63,812 bases of DNA from Nostoc sp. KVJ20 (lineage in GTDB: Bacteria; Cyanobacteriota; Cyanobacteriia; Cyanobacteriales; Nostocaceae): positions 1 to 63,812 of the forward strand of contig NZ_KV757638.1 in the NCBI RefSeq assembly GCF_001712795.1, given 5' to 3'. The notes under the pieces are model-generated. The model did not search any database. It had not been told where the DNA came from and was given only the letters and a program-made list of their open reading frames with translations. How positions within the stretch are numbered: position 1 is the stretch's first letter; the number at the start of each line of letters is the position of its first letter. The position numbers were made by a program, and so were the translations under genes. Below are positions 18,176 through 27,040 of this stretch, in pieces.

Positions 18176-18564
18176 TTAGCTATTGTCCTCCTTTGTTTTT
18201 TCAAAGTTGAAAGGTAGATACACTAAAACTTCTTTGGGAAATTTGGCAGAATTCATGTTGCACCTCTTTTTTACCTAAGTTTGATCGTACTAGAGATTTG
18301 GGGAGTCAATTACTTAGCCTTTAGTTGTATTAATCGCCAGCCAAGTTTGTATTTGCTCAAAGTTCAAACCTTTACTGATTTCAGGATAAGACGACTTTGA
18401 AAATAAAATCAAATAGTCTTTTTTCTCAAAATGATAAATTAAATTTATGATTATTATGATGCTCTGACTTGAGATGGAAATTTCTATCTCAGGAGCAATA
18501 GACGTAAAAGAACACTCTGTCGTAGAAATTGAAAATGTATAGTGCTTTATAAATTTTGATCTAT
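18176..18564. other. Divergent intergenic region
   Basis: Contains the strong ribosome site of the minus-strand secreted protein gene and, on the right, the presumed promoter of the XRE regulator. It is AT-rich with no repeat or RNA structure that I can support. Confidence 0.4.
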
Positions 18565-18822
18565 ATGTCTCAAAGTAGAAGCCTACTTGCAGCGAAGCAA
18601 CCTAATATTGGCAAACTAGTTCGTGCCCTGCGACAAGAGTTAAATCTGTCTCAAGAAAAATTTGCTGCCGAGTTTGGTGTGACTTTCCCAACAATTAACC
18701 GTTGGGAAAATGGACATGTAACACCTTCTCCTTTAGCAATACAGCGAATTAGTAGCCTACTCAATGAGTTAGGTGAACGTGGTCAAATTCTTAAGAAAAC
18801 ATACTTCCGAGAAGAGGAGTAG
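18565..18822 (+). CDS. XRE-family helix-turn-helix regulator
   Basis: 85-aa DNA-binding protein. The Cro/CI-type helix-turn-helix spans about residues 16-70, with LVRALRQELNLSQEKFAAEFGVTFPTINRWENG as clear helices 1 to 4 (recognition helix TFPTINRWE). No other domain. The ATG at 18565 is taken; an in-frame TTG three codons upstream is the alternative. It lies 325 bases ahead of the large double kinase gene in the same direction, separated by a repeat array, so a regulatory link is possible but not shown. Confidence 0.85.
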   Translation: MSQSRSLLAAKQPNIGKLVRALRQELNLSQEKFAAEFGVTFPTINRWENGHVTPSPLAIQRISSLLNELGERGQILKKTYFREEE

Positions 18823-19147
18823 GCTTTGTGAGTTCTGCATGGGAATTAGTAGCCCCGTAAGATCGATGATATAAAGGGGGTGCTGGGGATTGGGAACTGG
18901 GAACTGGGTACTGGGGACTGGGGACTGGGGACTGGGCAAAAAAATATGAGTAACATTTGGTTGGGATCTGAATACCCATCTAAATCTTCCTAGTACAGCA
19001 CGGCGGAAATAAACCACCCATTCCCAATCAACAAAACCCTTACGCTGTCTTCATTTTTAATTTTTAATTTTTAATTTTTAATTCCGCCTTGCGGTACTAG
19101 TCCCCAATCCCTACTGTAAGCAACGCATGACCAATCGAGAGGAATCA
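18823..19147. other. Intergenic region with STRR array
   Basis: No gene. Heptamers of the TGGGAAC/TGGGGAC type fill about 18877-18941; a run of TTTTTAATTTTTAATTT units lies at about 19053-19083. The ribosome site GAGAGG of the next gene is at 19137-19142. Confidence 0.6.
18877..18941. repeat. Heptamer STRR (TGGGAAC/TGGGGAC)
   Basis: About eight consecutive seven-base units (GGGAACT, GGGTACT, GGGGACT). This is the same repeat family as the array inside the downstream kinase gene at 20981-21074. The minus-strand open frames across it only translate the repeat. Confidence 0.85.
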
Positions 19148-22100
19148 ATGAAAAACGAATCAACGTCAGCAAGCAACGCCGACGTAAATTTCCTTCTCGG
19201 CGGGGGTGAAATGGGTGCGCGGATGCGAGAACGAGATTGGTCAAAAACTTCTCTTGGCCCAACACAGCAGTGGCCACAGAGTTTGAAGACTGCCGCGCGG
19301 ATTATGCTGACTTCCCGTCAACCGATGTTTGTCTGGTGGGGCGAGGAACTGATTAACCTTTACAATGACGCTTACAAAGCTATTATTGGCGGCAAACATC
19401 CAGAAGCGCTAGGACAGCCAGCTTCCTACGTGTGGCGGGAAATTTGGGATCAGGTTAGGCCTCGAGCCGAATCAGCGATGCTGAAGAATGAGGGCACTTA
19501 CGACGAAGCGCTGCTGCTAATTATGGAGCGCAACGGCTACCCAGAAGAAACCTATTACACTTTTTCATATAGCCCAGTTCCTAATGACCAGGGCGACACA
19601 GGTGGGATTATCTGCGCCAACACAGACGACACGCAGCGGATTATCGGTGAGCGTCAGTTGGCACTTTTGCGCGAACTAGCGGCGAGGACGGCAGACGCGC
19701 GGACATTCGATGAAGCCTGTATGCTGAGTGCAAGTTGTCTAGAAAGCAACCCTTACGACCTCCCTTTTGCAATGATTTATCTGGTTGACCCAGATAAGCA
19801 GGAAGTTTTTCTGGCCGGAACGTGTGGTATAGATCGGAATCACGTAGCAGTTCCGGAAACAGTGGCTCTCGATTCTGATTGTGTTTGGCCCTTTGGGGAA
19901 GTGATCACAACCCATCAGGCAAAACTGATTTCTGATTTGGAAGTGTCTTTTAATAGCTTACCTTGTGGTGTTTGGCAGCGATCGCCCCATCAAGCGATCG
20001 CAGTACCAATTTCCCCATCCGGTCAAACGGGAAAAGCTGGTATATTGATTGCTGGTTTGAACCCCTTCAGGCTATTCGACGACAATTATCAAGGATTCAT
20101 CGATTTAGTTGCGGCTCAAATTGCAGCCAGCATCGCTAACGCCCAAGCTTACGAGGAAGAACGCAAACGCGCTGAAGCCTTGGCAGAAATTGATCGCGCT
20201 AAAACCCTCTTTTTCAGCAACGTCAGCCACGAGTTCCGTACCCCACTTACCCTGATGTTGGGGCCACTTGAAGAAACCTTAGCCAATTGTGCCACTCTGC
20301 TTCCAGCCAAAGAACGAGAGCAGTTAGAAATGGTGCAACGTAATGGAATCCGCCTGTTAAAACTGGTCAACAGCCTGCTAGATTTCTCGCGCATTGAAGC
20401 CGGAAGAGTTCAAGCCTCTTATGAACCCACCGATCTTGCCACTTTCACCGCAGAACTAGCTAGTGTATTTCGTTCAGCAGTAGAACGCGCAGGGATGCAA
20501 TTATCAGTCAACTGTCCTTCCCTGCCAGCACCAGTATATGTAGATCGGGAGATGTGGGAAAAGATTGTTCTGAACCTGCTCTCAAATGCATTCAAGTTCA
20601 CGATGGCTGGAAAAATCGCGGTCAGCTTGCAGTGGGCAAATGACCATATTGAGTTTGCAGTCCAAGATACAGGCATCGGTATCCCCGTAGAAGAAATTCC
20701 CCACCTTTTTAAACGATTCCACCGCGTCAAAGGGGCGCAAGGACGAACTTTTGAAGGGTCAGGAATTGGATTGTCACTGGTACAGGAATTGGTGCAAATG
20801 CATGGTGGAACAGTCTATGTTACCAGTCTTCTAGGAGCAGGCAGTTGCTTTACGGTGTCAATTCCAACGGGGTATGCTCATTTGCCTCCTGACCGAATTA
20901 GCGCTCCTCGAACTTTAGCTTCAACCGCATTAGGTGCAAAACCCTATTTAGAAGAAGCCCTGCGTTGGCGACCGGAAGAAGCAGGGGAGCAGGGAGTAGG
21001 GGAGCAGGGAGCAGGGGACAGGGAACAGGGAACAGGGAACAGGGAACAGGGAGCAGGGGACAGGGAGCAGGGAAAAATCTTACCTATCGCCTATCATCTG
21101 TCACCCTCTCGCGCCCGAATTCTTCTGGCTGATGACAATGCAGATATGCGTGATTATGTCAAGCGGCTATTAAGTCAGCACTATGAGGTGGAATCAGTAT
21201 CGGATGGTTTAACTGCTTTGAATTCTGTTCGTGGGCGTGTCCCAGACTTAGTACTGACAGATGTGATGATGCCTGGATTAGATGGCTTTGGACTGCTGCA
21301 AGAATTACGATCTGATCCGCAGATGCAAAAAATTCCAATCATCCTGTTGTCAGCACGGGCGGGGGAAGAGGCACGGGTAGAAGGCTTAGAAGCAGGAGCC
21401 GATGATTATCTGATTAAACCGTTCTCTGCCCGTGAATTGTTGGCGCGGGTAGAGGCAGCCTTAAAAATGGCTCGTCTCCGCCAAGAGGCAATGGAACGTG
21501 AGCAAGAACTGCGAATTGAAGCTGAGGTGGCAAAAGCACACTTAGAGACTGTTATAGCTGGCATCCAAGACCAATTTTTTGTGTTAGATCGAGACTGGCG
21601 TTATACCTTTGTTAATGACCAGGTAACAGAAATTGTTGGCTTTTCAAAGGAAGAGTTGCTAGGTAGGATAATTTGGGAAGTTTTTCCAGATATGGTCAAC
21701 AGCGAGTTTTATACTCAGGTTCAGCGGGCGATGTCTACGACGCGCTACGCCTACGCACAACAAACTGTTATTCAGTTTGAATACTTTTATCCTACTTGGC
21801 AGCGCTGGTTTGAGAATCGCGTTTACCCCTTTGCAGAAGGAGTAAGCGTTTTTGTTACAGACATTAGCGATCGCAAACAAGCAGAGAAAGCCCTTCGGGA
21901 AAGCGAAGAAAAATTCCGTAACATGGCTGACAATGCCCCCTTTATGGTTTGGGTAACAGATACCGATAGCCACTGCACCTACCTCAGTCAAAGCTGGTAT
22001 GACTTTACAGGTCAAAGCGAGGAAACAGGTCTGGGATTTGGCTGGTTAAATGCTGTGCATCCAGAGGATTACAATAACACCAGGAATGTTTTTCTGGAAG

Positions 22101-23464
22101 CTAGTAGCAGTTATTCGGCTTTCCGTTTGGAGTACCGCTTGCGGCGCAAAGACGGCGAATATCGCTTTTGCATCGACGCGGCTAATCCCTGGTTTGGTGT
22201 GGACGGTCAGTTTAAAGGTTACATCGGCTCAGTGATTGACATTACCGAACGCAAAGTTGCAGAAGCCGAACGCGATCGCCTCCTGGAACTTGAGCAAGCT
22301 GCCAGAACTGAAGCCGAAAGAGCCAACCGGATTAAAGATGAATTTTTGGCGGTGCTTTCCCATGAATTGCGATCGCCTCTTAATCCTATTCTTGGCTGGG
22401 CGAGACTCTTACAGACTCGTGAGTTTGACGCCGCCGGATTGAAGAAAGCGATCGCAACCATCGAGCGAAATGCTAAATTACAAGCTCAACTAATTGAAGA
22501 TTTACTCGATGTCTCTCGGATCTTACAAGGCAAGCTCAACCTCAATATATTTCCCGTTAACTTAGTGCTTGTCATTGAGGGAGCATTGGAGACAGTGCGA
22601 TTAGCAGCAGAAGCGAAAAACATTCAAATTAAAACGATACTGGATGCTTCTTTTGGGGAAGTTTTGGGTGATTCCGGTCGTTTACAACAAATTGTCTGGA
22701 ATCTGTTATCGAATGCTGTTAAATTCACTCCTGAAGGAGGAAAAATTGATATTAAACTGGAGCGTGTTGACGCTCAAGCCCAGATTACTGTCAGCGACAC
22801 AGGTAAGGGAATCACCCCTGAATTTCTCCCTTATGTATTTGAATATTTTCGTCAGGCTGATGGCACGACAACCCGAAAATTTGGTGGCTTGGGGTTAGGG
22901 TTAGCAATTGTCCGTCATTTAATAGAACTACATGGCGGCACGATTTGGGCAGAAAGTTTAGGTGAAGGGCAAGGAGCTATTTTCAGGGCCAGACTACCGC
23001 TAATTAAAAAGGATTTAACCCCAAAACAAGATATAAAGATTGCTGCATTAAATCCTTCTCCGGTGATTGAAATCCTTGCAGGTATCCAAATCTTAGTTGT
23101 GGATGACGATGATGATACCCGTGACTTCCACACATTTCTGCTAGAACAGGCTGGAGCAAAGGTAACTGCTGTGGCATCAGCAAAAGAAGCACTGCAAGTA
23201 TTGGCAGAGTCAGAACCAGATTTTCTGCTCAGTGATATTGGGATGCCAGAGACAGATGGTTATATGCTGATGCGCCAAGTTAAGGCATTGCAGTCCAAAC
23301 AAGCCAAACAGATTCCAGCGATCGCTTTAACTGCTTATGCAGGAGAAATCAACCAGCAACAAGCACTCGAATCAGGGTTTAAAAAGCATCTATCCAAACC
23401 TGTCGAACCAGAGGAGTTAGTCAAGGCAATTGCAACTCTGATTGGCAGGAGTGGGAATGGCTGA
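19148..23464 (+). CDS. Double hybrid kinase PAS-GAF-HK-REC-PAS-PAS-HK-REC
   Basis: Soluble 1438-aa protein with two complete kinase cores. Domains in order: PAS-like (about 20-150), GAF (about 175-325), HisKA 1 (H361 in SNVSHEFRTPL), HATPase 1 (about 450-575), a repeat-derived linker (about 612-642), receiver 1 (about 655-775, D705), PAS (about 795-905), PAS (about 920-1040), HisKA 2 (H1072 in LSHELRSPL), HATPase 2 (about 1175-1290) and receiver 2 (about 1315-1432, D1363). All phosphotransfer residues are present, so an internal phosphorelay is possible. The start at 19148 is preferred over 19127 because GAGAGG lies five bases before it. Two repeats are embedded in frame: the STRR linker, and a short ACGACGCGCTACGCCTACGC insertion in the first PAS of the second half. 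Signals are unknown. Confidence 0.88.
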   Translation: MKNESTSASNADVNFLLGGGEMGARMRERDWSKTSLGPTQQWPQSLKTAARIMLTSRQPMFVWWGEELINLYNDAYKAIIGGKHPEALGQPASYVWREIWDQVRPRAESAMLKNEGTYDEALLLIMERNGYPEETYYTFSYSPVPNDQGDTGGIICANTDDTQRIIGERQLALLRELAARTADARTFDEACMLSASCLESNPYDLPFAMIYLVDPDKQEVFLAGTCGIDRNHVAVPETVALDSDCVWPFGEVITTHQAKLISDLEVSFNSLPCGVWQRSPHQAIAVPISPSGQTGKAGILIAGLNPFRLFDDNYQGFIDLVAAQIAASIANAQAYEEERKRAEALAEIDRAKTLFFSNVSHEFRTPLTLMLGPLEETLANCATLLPAKEREQLEMVQRNGIRLLKLVNSLLDFSRIEAGRVQASYEPTDLATFTAELASVFRSAVERAGMQLSVNCPSLPAPVYVDREMWEKIVLNLLSNAFKFTMAGKIAVSLQWANDHIEFAVQDTGIGIPVEEIPHLFKRFHRVKGAQGRTFEGSGIGLSLVQELVQMHGGTVYVTSLLGAGSCFTVSIPTGYAHLPPDRISAPRTLASTALGAKPYLEEALRWRPEEAGEQGVGEQGAGDREQGTGNREQGAGDREQGKILPIAYHLSPSRARILLADDNADMRDYVKRLLSQHYEVESVSDGLTALNSVRGRVPDLVLTDVMMPGLDGFGLLQELRSDPQMQKIPIILLSARAGEEARVEGLEAGADDYLIKPFSARELLARVEAALKMARLRQEAMEREQELRIEAEVAKAHLETVIAGIQDQFFVLDRDWRYTFVNDQVTEIVGFSKEELLGRIIWEVFPDMVNSEFYTQVQRAMSTTRYAYAQQTVIQFEYFYPTWQRWFENRVYPFAEGVSVFVTDISDRKQAEKALRESEEKFRNMADNAPFMVWVTDTDSHCTYLSQSWYDFTGQSEETGLGFGWLNAVHPEDYNNTRNVFLEASSSYSAFRLEYRLRRKDGEYRFCIDAANPWFGVDGQFKGYIGSVIDITERKVAEAERDRLLELEQAARTEAERANRIKDEFLAVLSHELRSPLNPILGWARLLQTREFDAAGLKKAIATIERNAKLQAQLIEDLLDVSRILQGKLNLNIFPVNLVLVIEGALETVRLAAEAKNIQIKTILDASFGEVLGDSGRLQQIVWNLLSNAVKFTPEGGKIDIKLERVDAQAQITVSDTGKGITPEFLPYVFEYFRQADGTTTRKFGGLGLGLAIVRHLIELHGGTIWAESLGEGQGAIFRARLPLIKKDLTPKQDIKIAALNPSPVIEILAGIQILVVDDDDDTRDFHTFLLEQAGAKVTAVASAKEALQVLAESEPDFLLSDIGMPETDGYMLMRQVKALQSKQAKQIPAIALTAYAGEINQQQALESGFKKHLSKPVEPEELVKAIATLIGRSGNG
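20981..21074. repeat. In-frame STRR array inside the double kinase gene
   Basis: GGGAGCA, GGGGACA and GGGAACA heptamers, about a dozen units, are read as a Gly/Glu/Gln/Arg-rich linker between HATPase 1 and receiver 1. Seven-base units keep the frame only in multiples of three, so total length has been held in register. Confidence 0.85.
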
Positions 23465-23473
23465 GTGTTCAGC

Positions 23474-23650
23474 TGCTTTGCTTGACATCCTCACCGCCGT
23501 GAACGCATAGTGATTCTGGAGTAATGAGTAATAAGTAATAAGTAATGAGTAAATACCCATTTTTCATTCACTCATTACTCCAGAATCATTACTTTAAAGC
23601 CGTACTGGAAGCACGGGGTTTTAAACCCATTTTTCTGATAAACCCCGTAA
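23474..23650. mobile_element. Palindromic remnant resembling IS200/IS605-type ends
   Basis: A perfect 19-bp inverted repeat (23511-23529 with 23570-23588; core GATTCTGGAGTAATGAGT) is flanked on the left by GACATCCTCACCGCCGTGAACG and on the right by GCCGTACTGGAAGCACGG and GGGGTTTTAAACCCATTTTT. These flanks look like the subterminal hairpins of IS200/IS605 elements in cyanobacteria. No transposase is left. It reads as a small non-autonomous derivative; the family call is from memory of such ends. Confidence 0.45.
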
Positions 23651-23676
23651 ATGCAGATGTATACAGGAGTAATTTT

Positions 23677-23922
23677 ATGAATTTATTCGTGCAAGAAATA
23701 CCAGCATCAGATATCTCCCCAAAAACCATTCAAGAAACCCCCTTGCCAAGTACAGATCCACTAATTGCCCGCAGTTTACAAAAAGAGCAGTATGTTGGCA
23801 TTATCGGACTAGCGATCGCCTTGATTGCCGCTGTGGGATTTTTTAGTCGCAGAGTTGAATATGCTATTGGGTTTGCTATTGTTCTCAGCGCGATTTTAAT
23901 TGCTTTCTTTTTGTTCGTATAA
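23677..23922 (+). CDS. Small two-helix membrane protein, unknown function
   Basis: 81-aa protein: a polar N-terminus (residues 1-37), two membrane helices (about 39-56, VGIIGLAIALIAAVGFF, and about 62-80, AIGFAIVLSAILIAFFLF) joined by a short basic SRRVEY turn. The ATG at 23677 has AGGAGT six bases upstream, which rules out the longer frame starting at 23545 inside a palindromic element. No family recognised. It could be a small thylakoid or plasma membrane protein; neighbours give no hint. Confidence 0.7.
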   Translation: MNLFVQEIPASDISPKTIQETPLPSTDPLIARSLQKEQYVGIIGLAIALIAAVGFFSRRVEYAIGFAIVLSAILIAFFLFV

Positions 23923-24616
23923 GAAGGGATTGGGAATTTAAAAACTTTGAGCTAGATTTCAATACTGTTCGGTTAAGGCAAGAGACGCGATGAATCGCCG
24001 TCTCTACAATAATAAGTCTTTCGTCTTGACGGCGATTTATCACAGAGTTGTGATGATTTATCGTATTCTTTGTGATCTAAAATTTTCATCAAAAAACCTT
24101 AACCGAACTGTGTTGAGATGGATTCCTTCTTCAGAAATATATATTTACTCTGAATAAATTCAACTAAAAATTATTGCTTATTTGACTGATTTATGATTTT
24201 GTTTTTTAATTTAAATTGTTCATCTAATACCAAATCCATGTGAGCCTGCATAGAATAATTACCTTAGTAATTATTTATTTTATAGAATGAATCCATGTTG
24301 TTAGTTTCTATATACTAATGTTGAGTTTTTTAGACATAAAAATCTAAGCTTTCATCATAAAATCTGAAGAAAATAAATAGATTTAACATACATCTATTGC
24401 ATTGATATCAACATAACAATACTTCCCTTTTTCTGCATTCATATAAGTTACATTTTGTCAAAATAAATTAGATGCGTTTCCCCTGGTCACCTACTCCGTT
24501 AAATTATTCAGTTTACTTAACTCATCAAATCTTCATGTATTTGAAGTGTAGTTTATCTTTTACAGTAAAAATAGCGGGAATAATAGAATAAATCGGATTG
24601 AACAAATTAGTTAGCT
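23923..24616. other. Long intergenic region holding one MITE
   Basis: No gene. The left third is a MITE-like element (23956-24120). The rest is very AT-rich without convincing open frames, RNA hairpins or repeats, and should contain the promoter of the EAL-GGDEF gene. Confidence 0.55.
23956..24120. mobile_element. MITE-like element with GTTCGGTTAAGG ends, copy A
   Basis: The inverted ends GTTCGGTTAAGG (about 23967-23978) and CCTTAACCGAAC (24097-24108) are perfect over 12 bp and continue imperfectly outwards. The interior carries the palindromic unit GAGACGCGATGAATCGCCGTCTC. A related element lies at 41032-41175, and the interior unit also occurs inside the cobN-like gene. Confidence 0.6.
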
Positions 24617-26845
24617 ATGAGCCAAATATGTCCTATCTCCCAAACCTGTGCTTGTCGCAATGTTGCACGTTGCCGGACTAAGGAGGCAGGTAGGCTCTTT
24701 CTCTGGTTTCCCGTTCCACATACCCTGAAAAAAGTTACCGACTACCTACAAAAGTTTGCCCTTGAGTATGAACTGATGGACGAGCGGCCAGGTTTGAGTT
24801 TGAACTGTAGATCCGGACAGTCTCTAGAAATTGCCCGTAACCTGGCCAAACTACTTGCACCGAGAGAATTAAAAGAGACGCAAGTTCTTTTCATTCAAGG
24901 CACTATCCAACCTCAACTCCACGATTTTAGTGACATAGCCTCATTACAACGCTTCATTAAGTTCAATCAATCCGACTGGCTAGTTGAAATGCTAGCAACA
25001 GAACGATTCACCAGTTACTTTCAACCAATTGTTTCAATTAACGATACATCGCAGATTTTTGGATATGAATCGCTCTTGCGGGGGCTGGACGAAGAAGGCA
25101 ATTTAGTCCTACCGGCACCGATTCTGGAGTTAGCCACCGAAGCCGGAATCCTACCACAACTCGACCAAGTTGCTCGCCTCAGCACAATTACTCAATTCAG
25201 CCGCTATCAAGTGAGTGGGCATATTTTCATAAATTTTGCACCAACGTCACTTTATGACCCAGTTTTTTGCCTACGTAGTACGGTAGAGGCAATTGATGCT
25301 GCTGGCATTTCCCACGAGCGGGTTGTTTTTGAAGTCGTGGAATCAGACAATTCTCAAGATTTAGACCATCTCAAGGCACTGCTCCAATACTACCGGGATG
25401 CTGGGTTTTTAGTCGCCCTTGATGACCTGGGTTCTGGCTATTCCAGCCTAAACTTGTTGCATCAGTTACGTCCAGACTTTATCAAGCTGGACATGGAGTT
25501 AATTCGAGATGTGCATCAAGACCTTTACAAAGCCTCAATTACCGAGAAGCTTCTAGAGATTACTCAAAAGTTAAATATCCAAACTGTTGCTGAAGGAATT
25601 GAATGCATTGAGGAACTGAACTGGCTGCGAGAACGAGGTGCAAATTTTGCTCAAGGCTATTTGATTGCTCAACCCAGTGCAGTGCCTATTACTACAACCC
25701 CTCGCTTTGATCCCATCGCCTTAACTGTAGCATCGACAAATTCTCAGGTGGTTGAGCAGGTTCAGCACCAAAGCGAGTCCGAGCGAATTGTTGCGGCTGT
25801 GACGCAGCGAATTCGACAATCATTAGAGTTAAACGAGATTTTGCAAACCACAGCAGCCGAAGTGCGACAACTATTTAAGGTAGATAGAGTATTGATCTAT
25901 CAGTTTCAGGAAGACTGGAGTGGTTTGGTCGCTGTAGAATCCTTAGCAGAAGAGTGTATGTCCATTCTGGGATTTCATGTCATGGACACGTGCTTTAAAT
26001 CTACCCGTGCAGCTTACTATCAACAAGGTAACACCAGAGCGATCGCAGATATTGAAACTGCGGGACTATCGCCGTGTCATATTGACCTCCTGCGAAGTCT
26101 GCAAATCCGGGCTAACCTGGTTGTGCCCATTTTACAGCAAGAGCGTTTGTGGGGATTATTGATTGCTCACCAATGCCGTAGCAGCAGACAATGGCAGCAA
26201 TCGGAGATTAACTTGTTTAACCAGTTAGCGGGTCAAGCTGCGATCGCTATTCAGCAATCAGAACTTTATCACCAATTACAACAAGCAAACCAGGAATTAC
26301 AGCGCCTTGCCTGTTCGGATGGTCTAACTCAAGTGGCAAATCGACGCTGTTTTGATGACACGTTCAATGCACACTGGCAATGGTTGGCACGAGAGCAAGG
26401 CTCATTATCTTTGATTTTGTGTGATGTCGATTACTTTAAGCTTTACAACGATACAAATGGACATTTAGCAGGAGATGATGCACTTAGACAGGTTGCTAAG
26501 GCAATTTCTCAGACAGTTAAACACCCCGCAGATTTAGTTGCTCGTTATGGTGGAGAAGAGTTTGCAGTAATTTTGCCGAATACAGGTATCGAAAGGGCTA
26601 TTGCAGTTGCAAGAGATATTCAGACCAATGTTAGTGCATTACAAATGCCTCATCCCCATTCATTGGTCAGTGAATTCATCACCCTAAGTCTTGGTGTGGC
26701 AACCATCACTCCTCATAGCCAATTATCTCCTGCAACCCTAATCGCTGCTGCTGATCAGGGACTCTACCAGGCAAAAGCACAAGGAAGAAATTGTGTGGTG
26801 CAGATGGATTGTGAGGATGCTGACCAAATAATTACTAATGGTTGA
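24617..26845 (+). CDS. EAL-GAF-GGDEF c-di-GMP enzyme with DXCF-type bilin GAF
   Basis: Soluble 742-aa protein. Order: a cysteine-rich N-terminus (C5, C10, C12, C17), EAL phosphodiesterase (about 130-365), GAF (about 388-555) and GGDEF cyclase (about 570-735). The EAL catalytic set appears complete: E151 (YESLLRG), the Asn of FINFAP, FEVVES, the Asp pair of ALDDLGSG, FIKLDM, VAEGIE and QGYLIAQP. The cyclase has GGEEF at 645-649. The GAF has D457-x-C459-F and C487-H488, again 28 residues apart, the DXCF cyanobacteriochrome pattern. Placed directly before the cyclase, it likely gates c-di-GMP synthesis by blue/green light while EAL degrades it (inference). No Shine-Dalgarno site at the ATG. Confidence 0.9.
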   Translation: MSQICPISQTCACRNVARCRTKEAGRLFLWFPVPHTLKKVTDYLQKFALEYELMDERPGLSLNCRSGQSLEIARNLAKLLAPRELKETQVLFIQGTIQPQLHDFSDIASLQRFIKFNQSDWLVEMLATERFTSYFQPIVSINDTSQIFGYESLLRGLDEEGNLVLPAPILELATEAGILPQLDQVARLSTITQFSRYQVSGHIFINFAPTSLYDPVFCLRSTVEAIDAAGISHERVVFEVVESDNSQDLDHLKALLQYYRDAGFLVALDDLGSGYSSLNLLHQLRPDFIKLDMELIRDVHQDLYKASITEKLLEITQKLNIQTVAEGIECIEELNWLRERGANFAQGYLIAQPSAVPITTTPRFDPIALTVASTNSQVVEQVQHQSESERIVAAVTQRIRQSLELNEILQTTAAEVRQLFKVDRVLIYQFQEDWSGLVAVESLAEECMSILGFHVMDTCFKSTRAAYYQQGNTRAIADIETAGLSPCHIDLLRSLQIRANLVVPILQQERLWGLLIAHQCRSSRQWQQSEINLFNQLAGQAAIAIQQSELYHQLQQANQELQRLACSDGLTQVANRRCFDDTFNAHWQWLAREQGSLSLILCDVDYFKLYNDTNGHLAGDDALRQVAKAISQTVKHPADLVARYGGEEFAVILPNTGIERAIAVARDIQTNVSALQMPHPHSLVSEFITLSLGVATITPHSQLSPATLIAAADQGLYQAKAQGRNCVVQMDCEDADQIITNG

Positions 26846-27040
26846 AGAAGAATTCAGAATTCAGGAGTCAGAATTCAGGAGTCAGAATGGGCTAAACGCC
26901 CCGTTACCGCTAACAGGAGTCAGAAATAAATCTATTGCATCTTATACTACTCATGCGTTAATTTTATCTAGGGATATTACGCAAATGAGGTGGTTATTGC
27001 TGGGGTTGAGTGGTAGGGGTAATTGCGGGAGTATGTAGAA

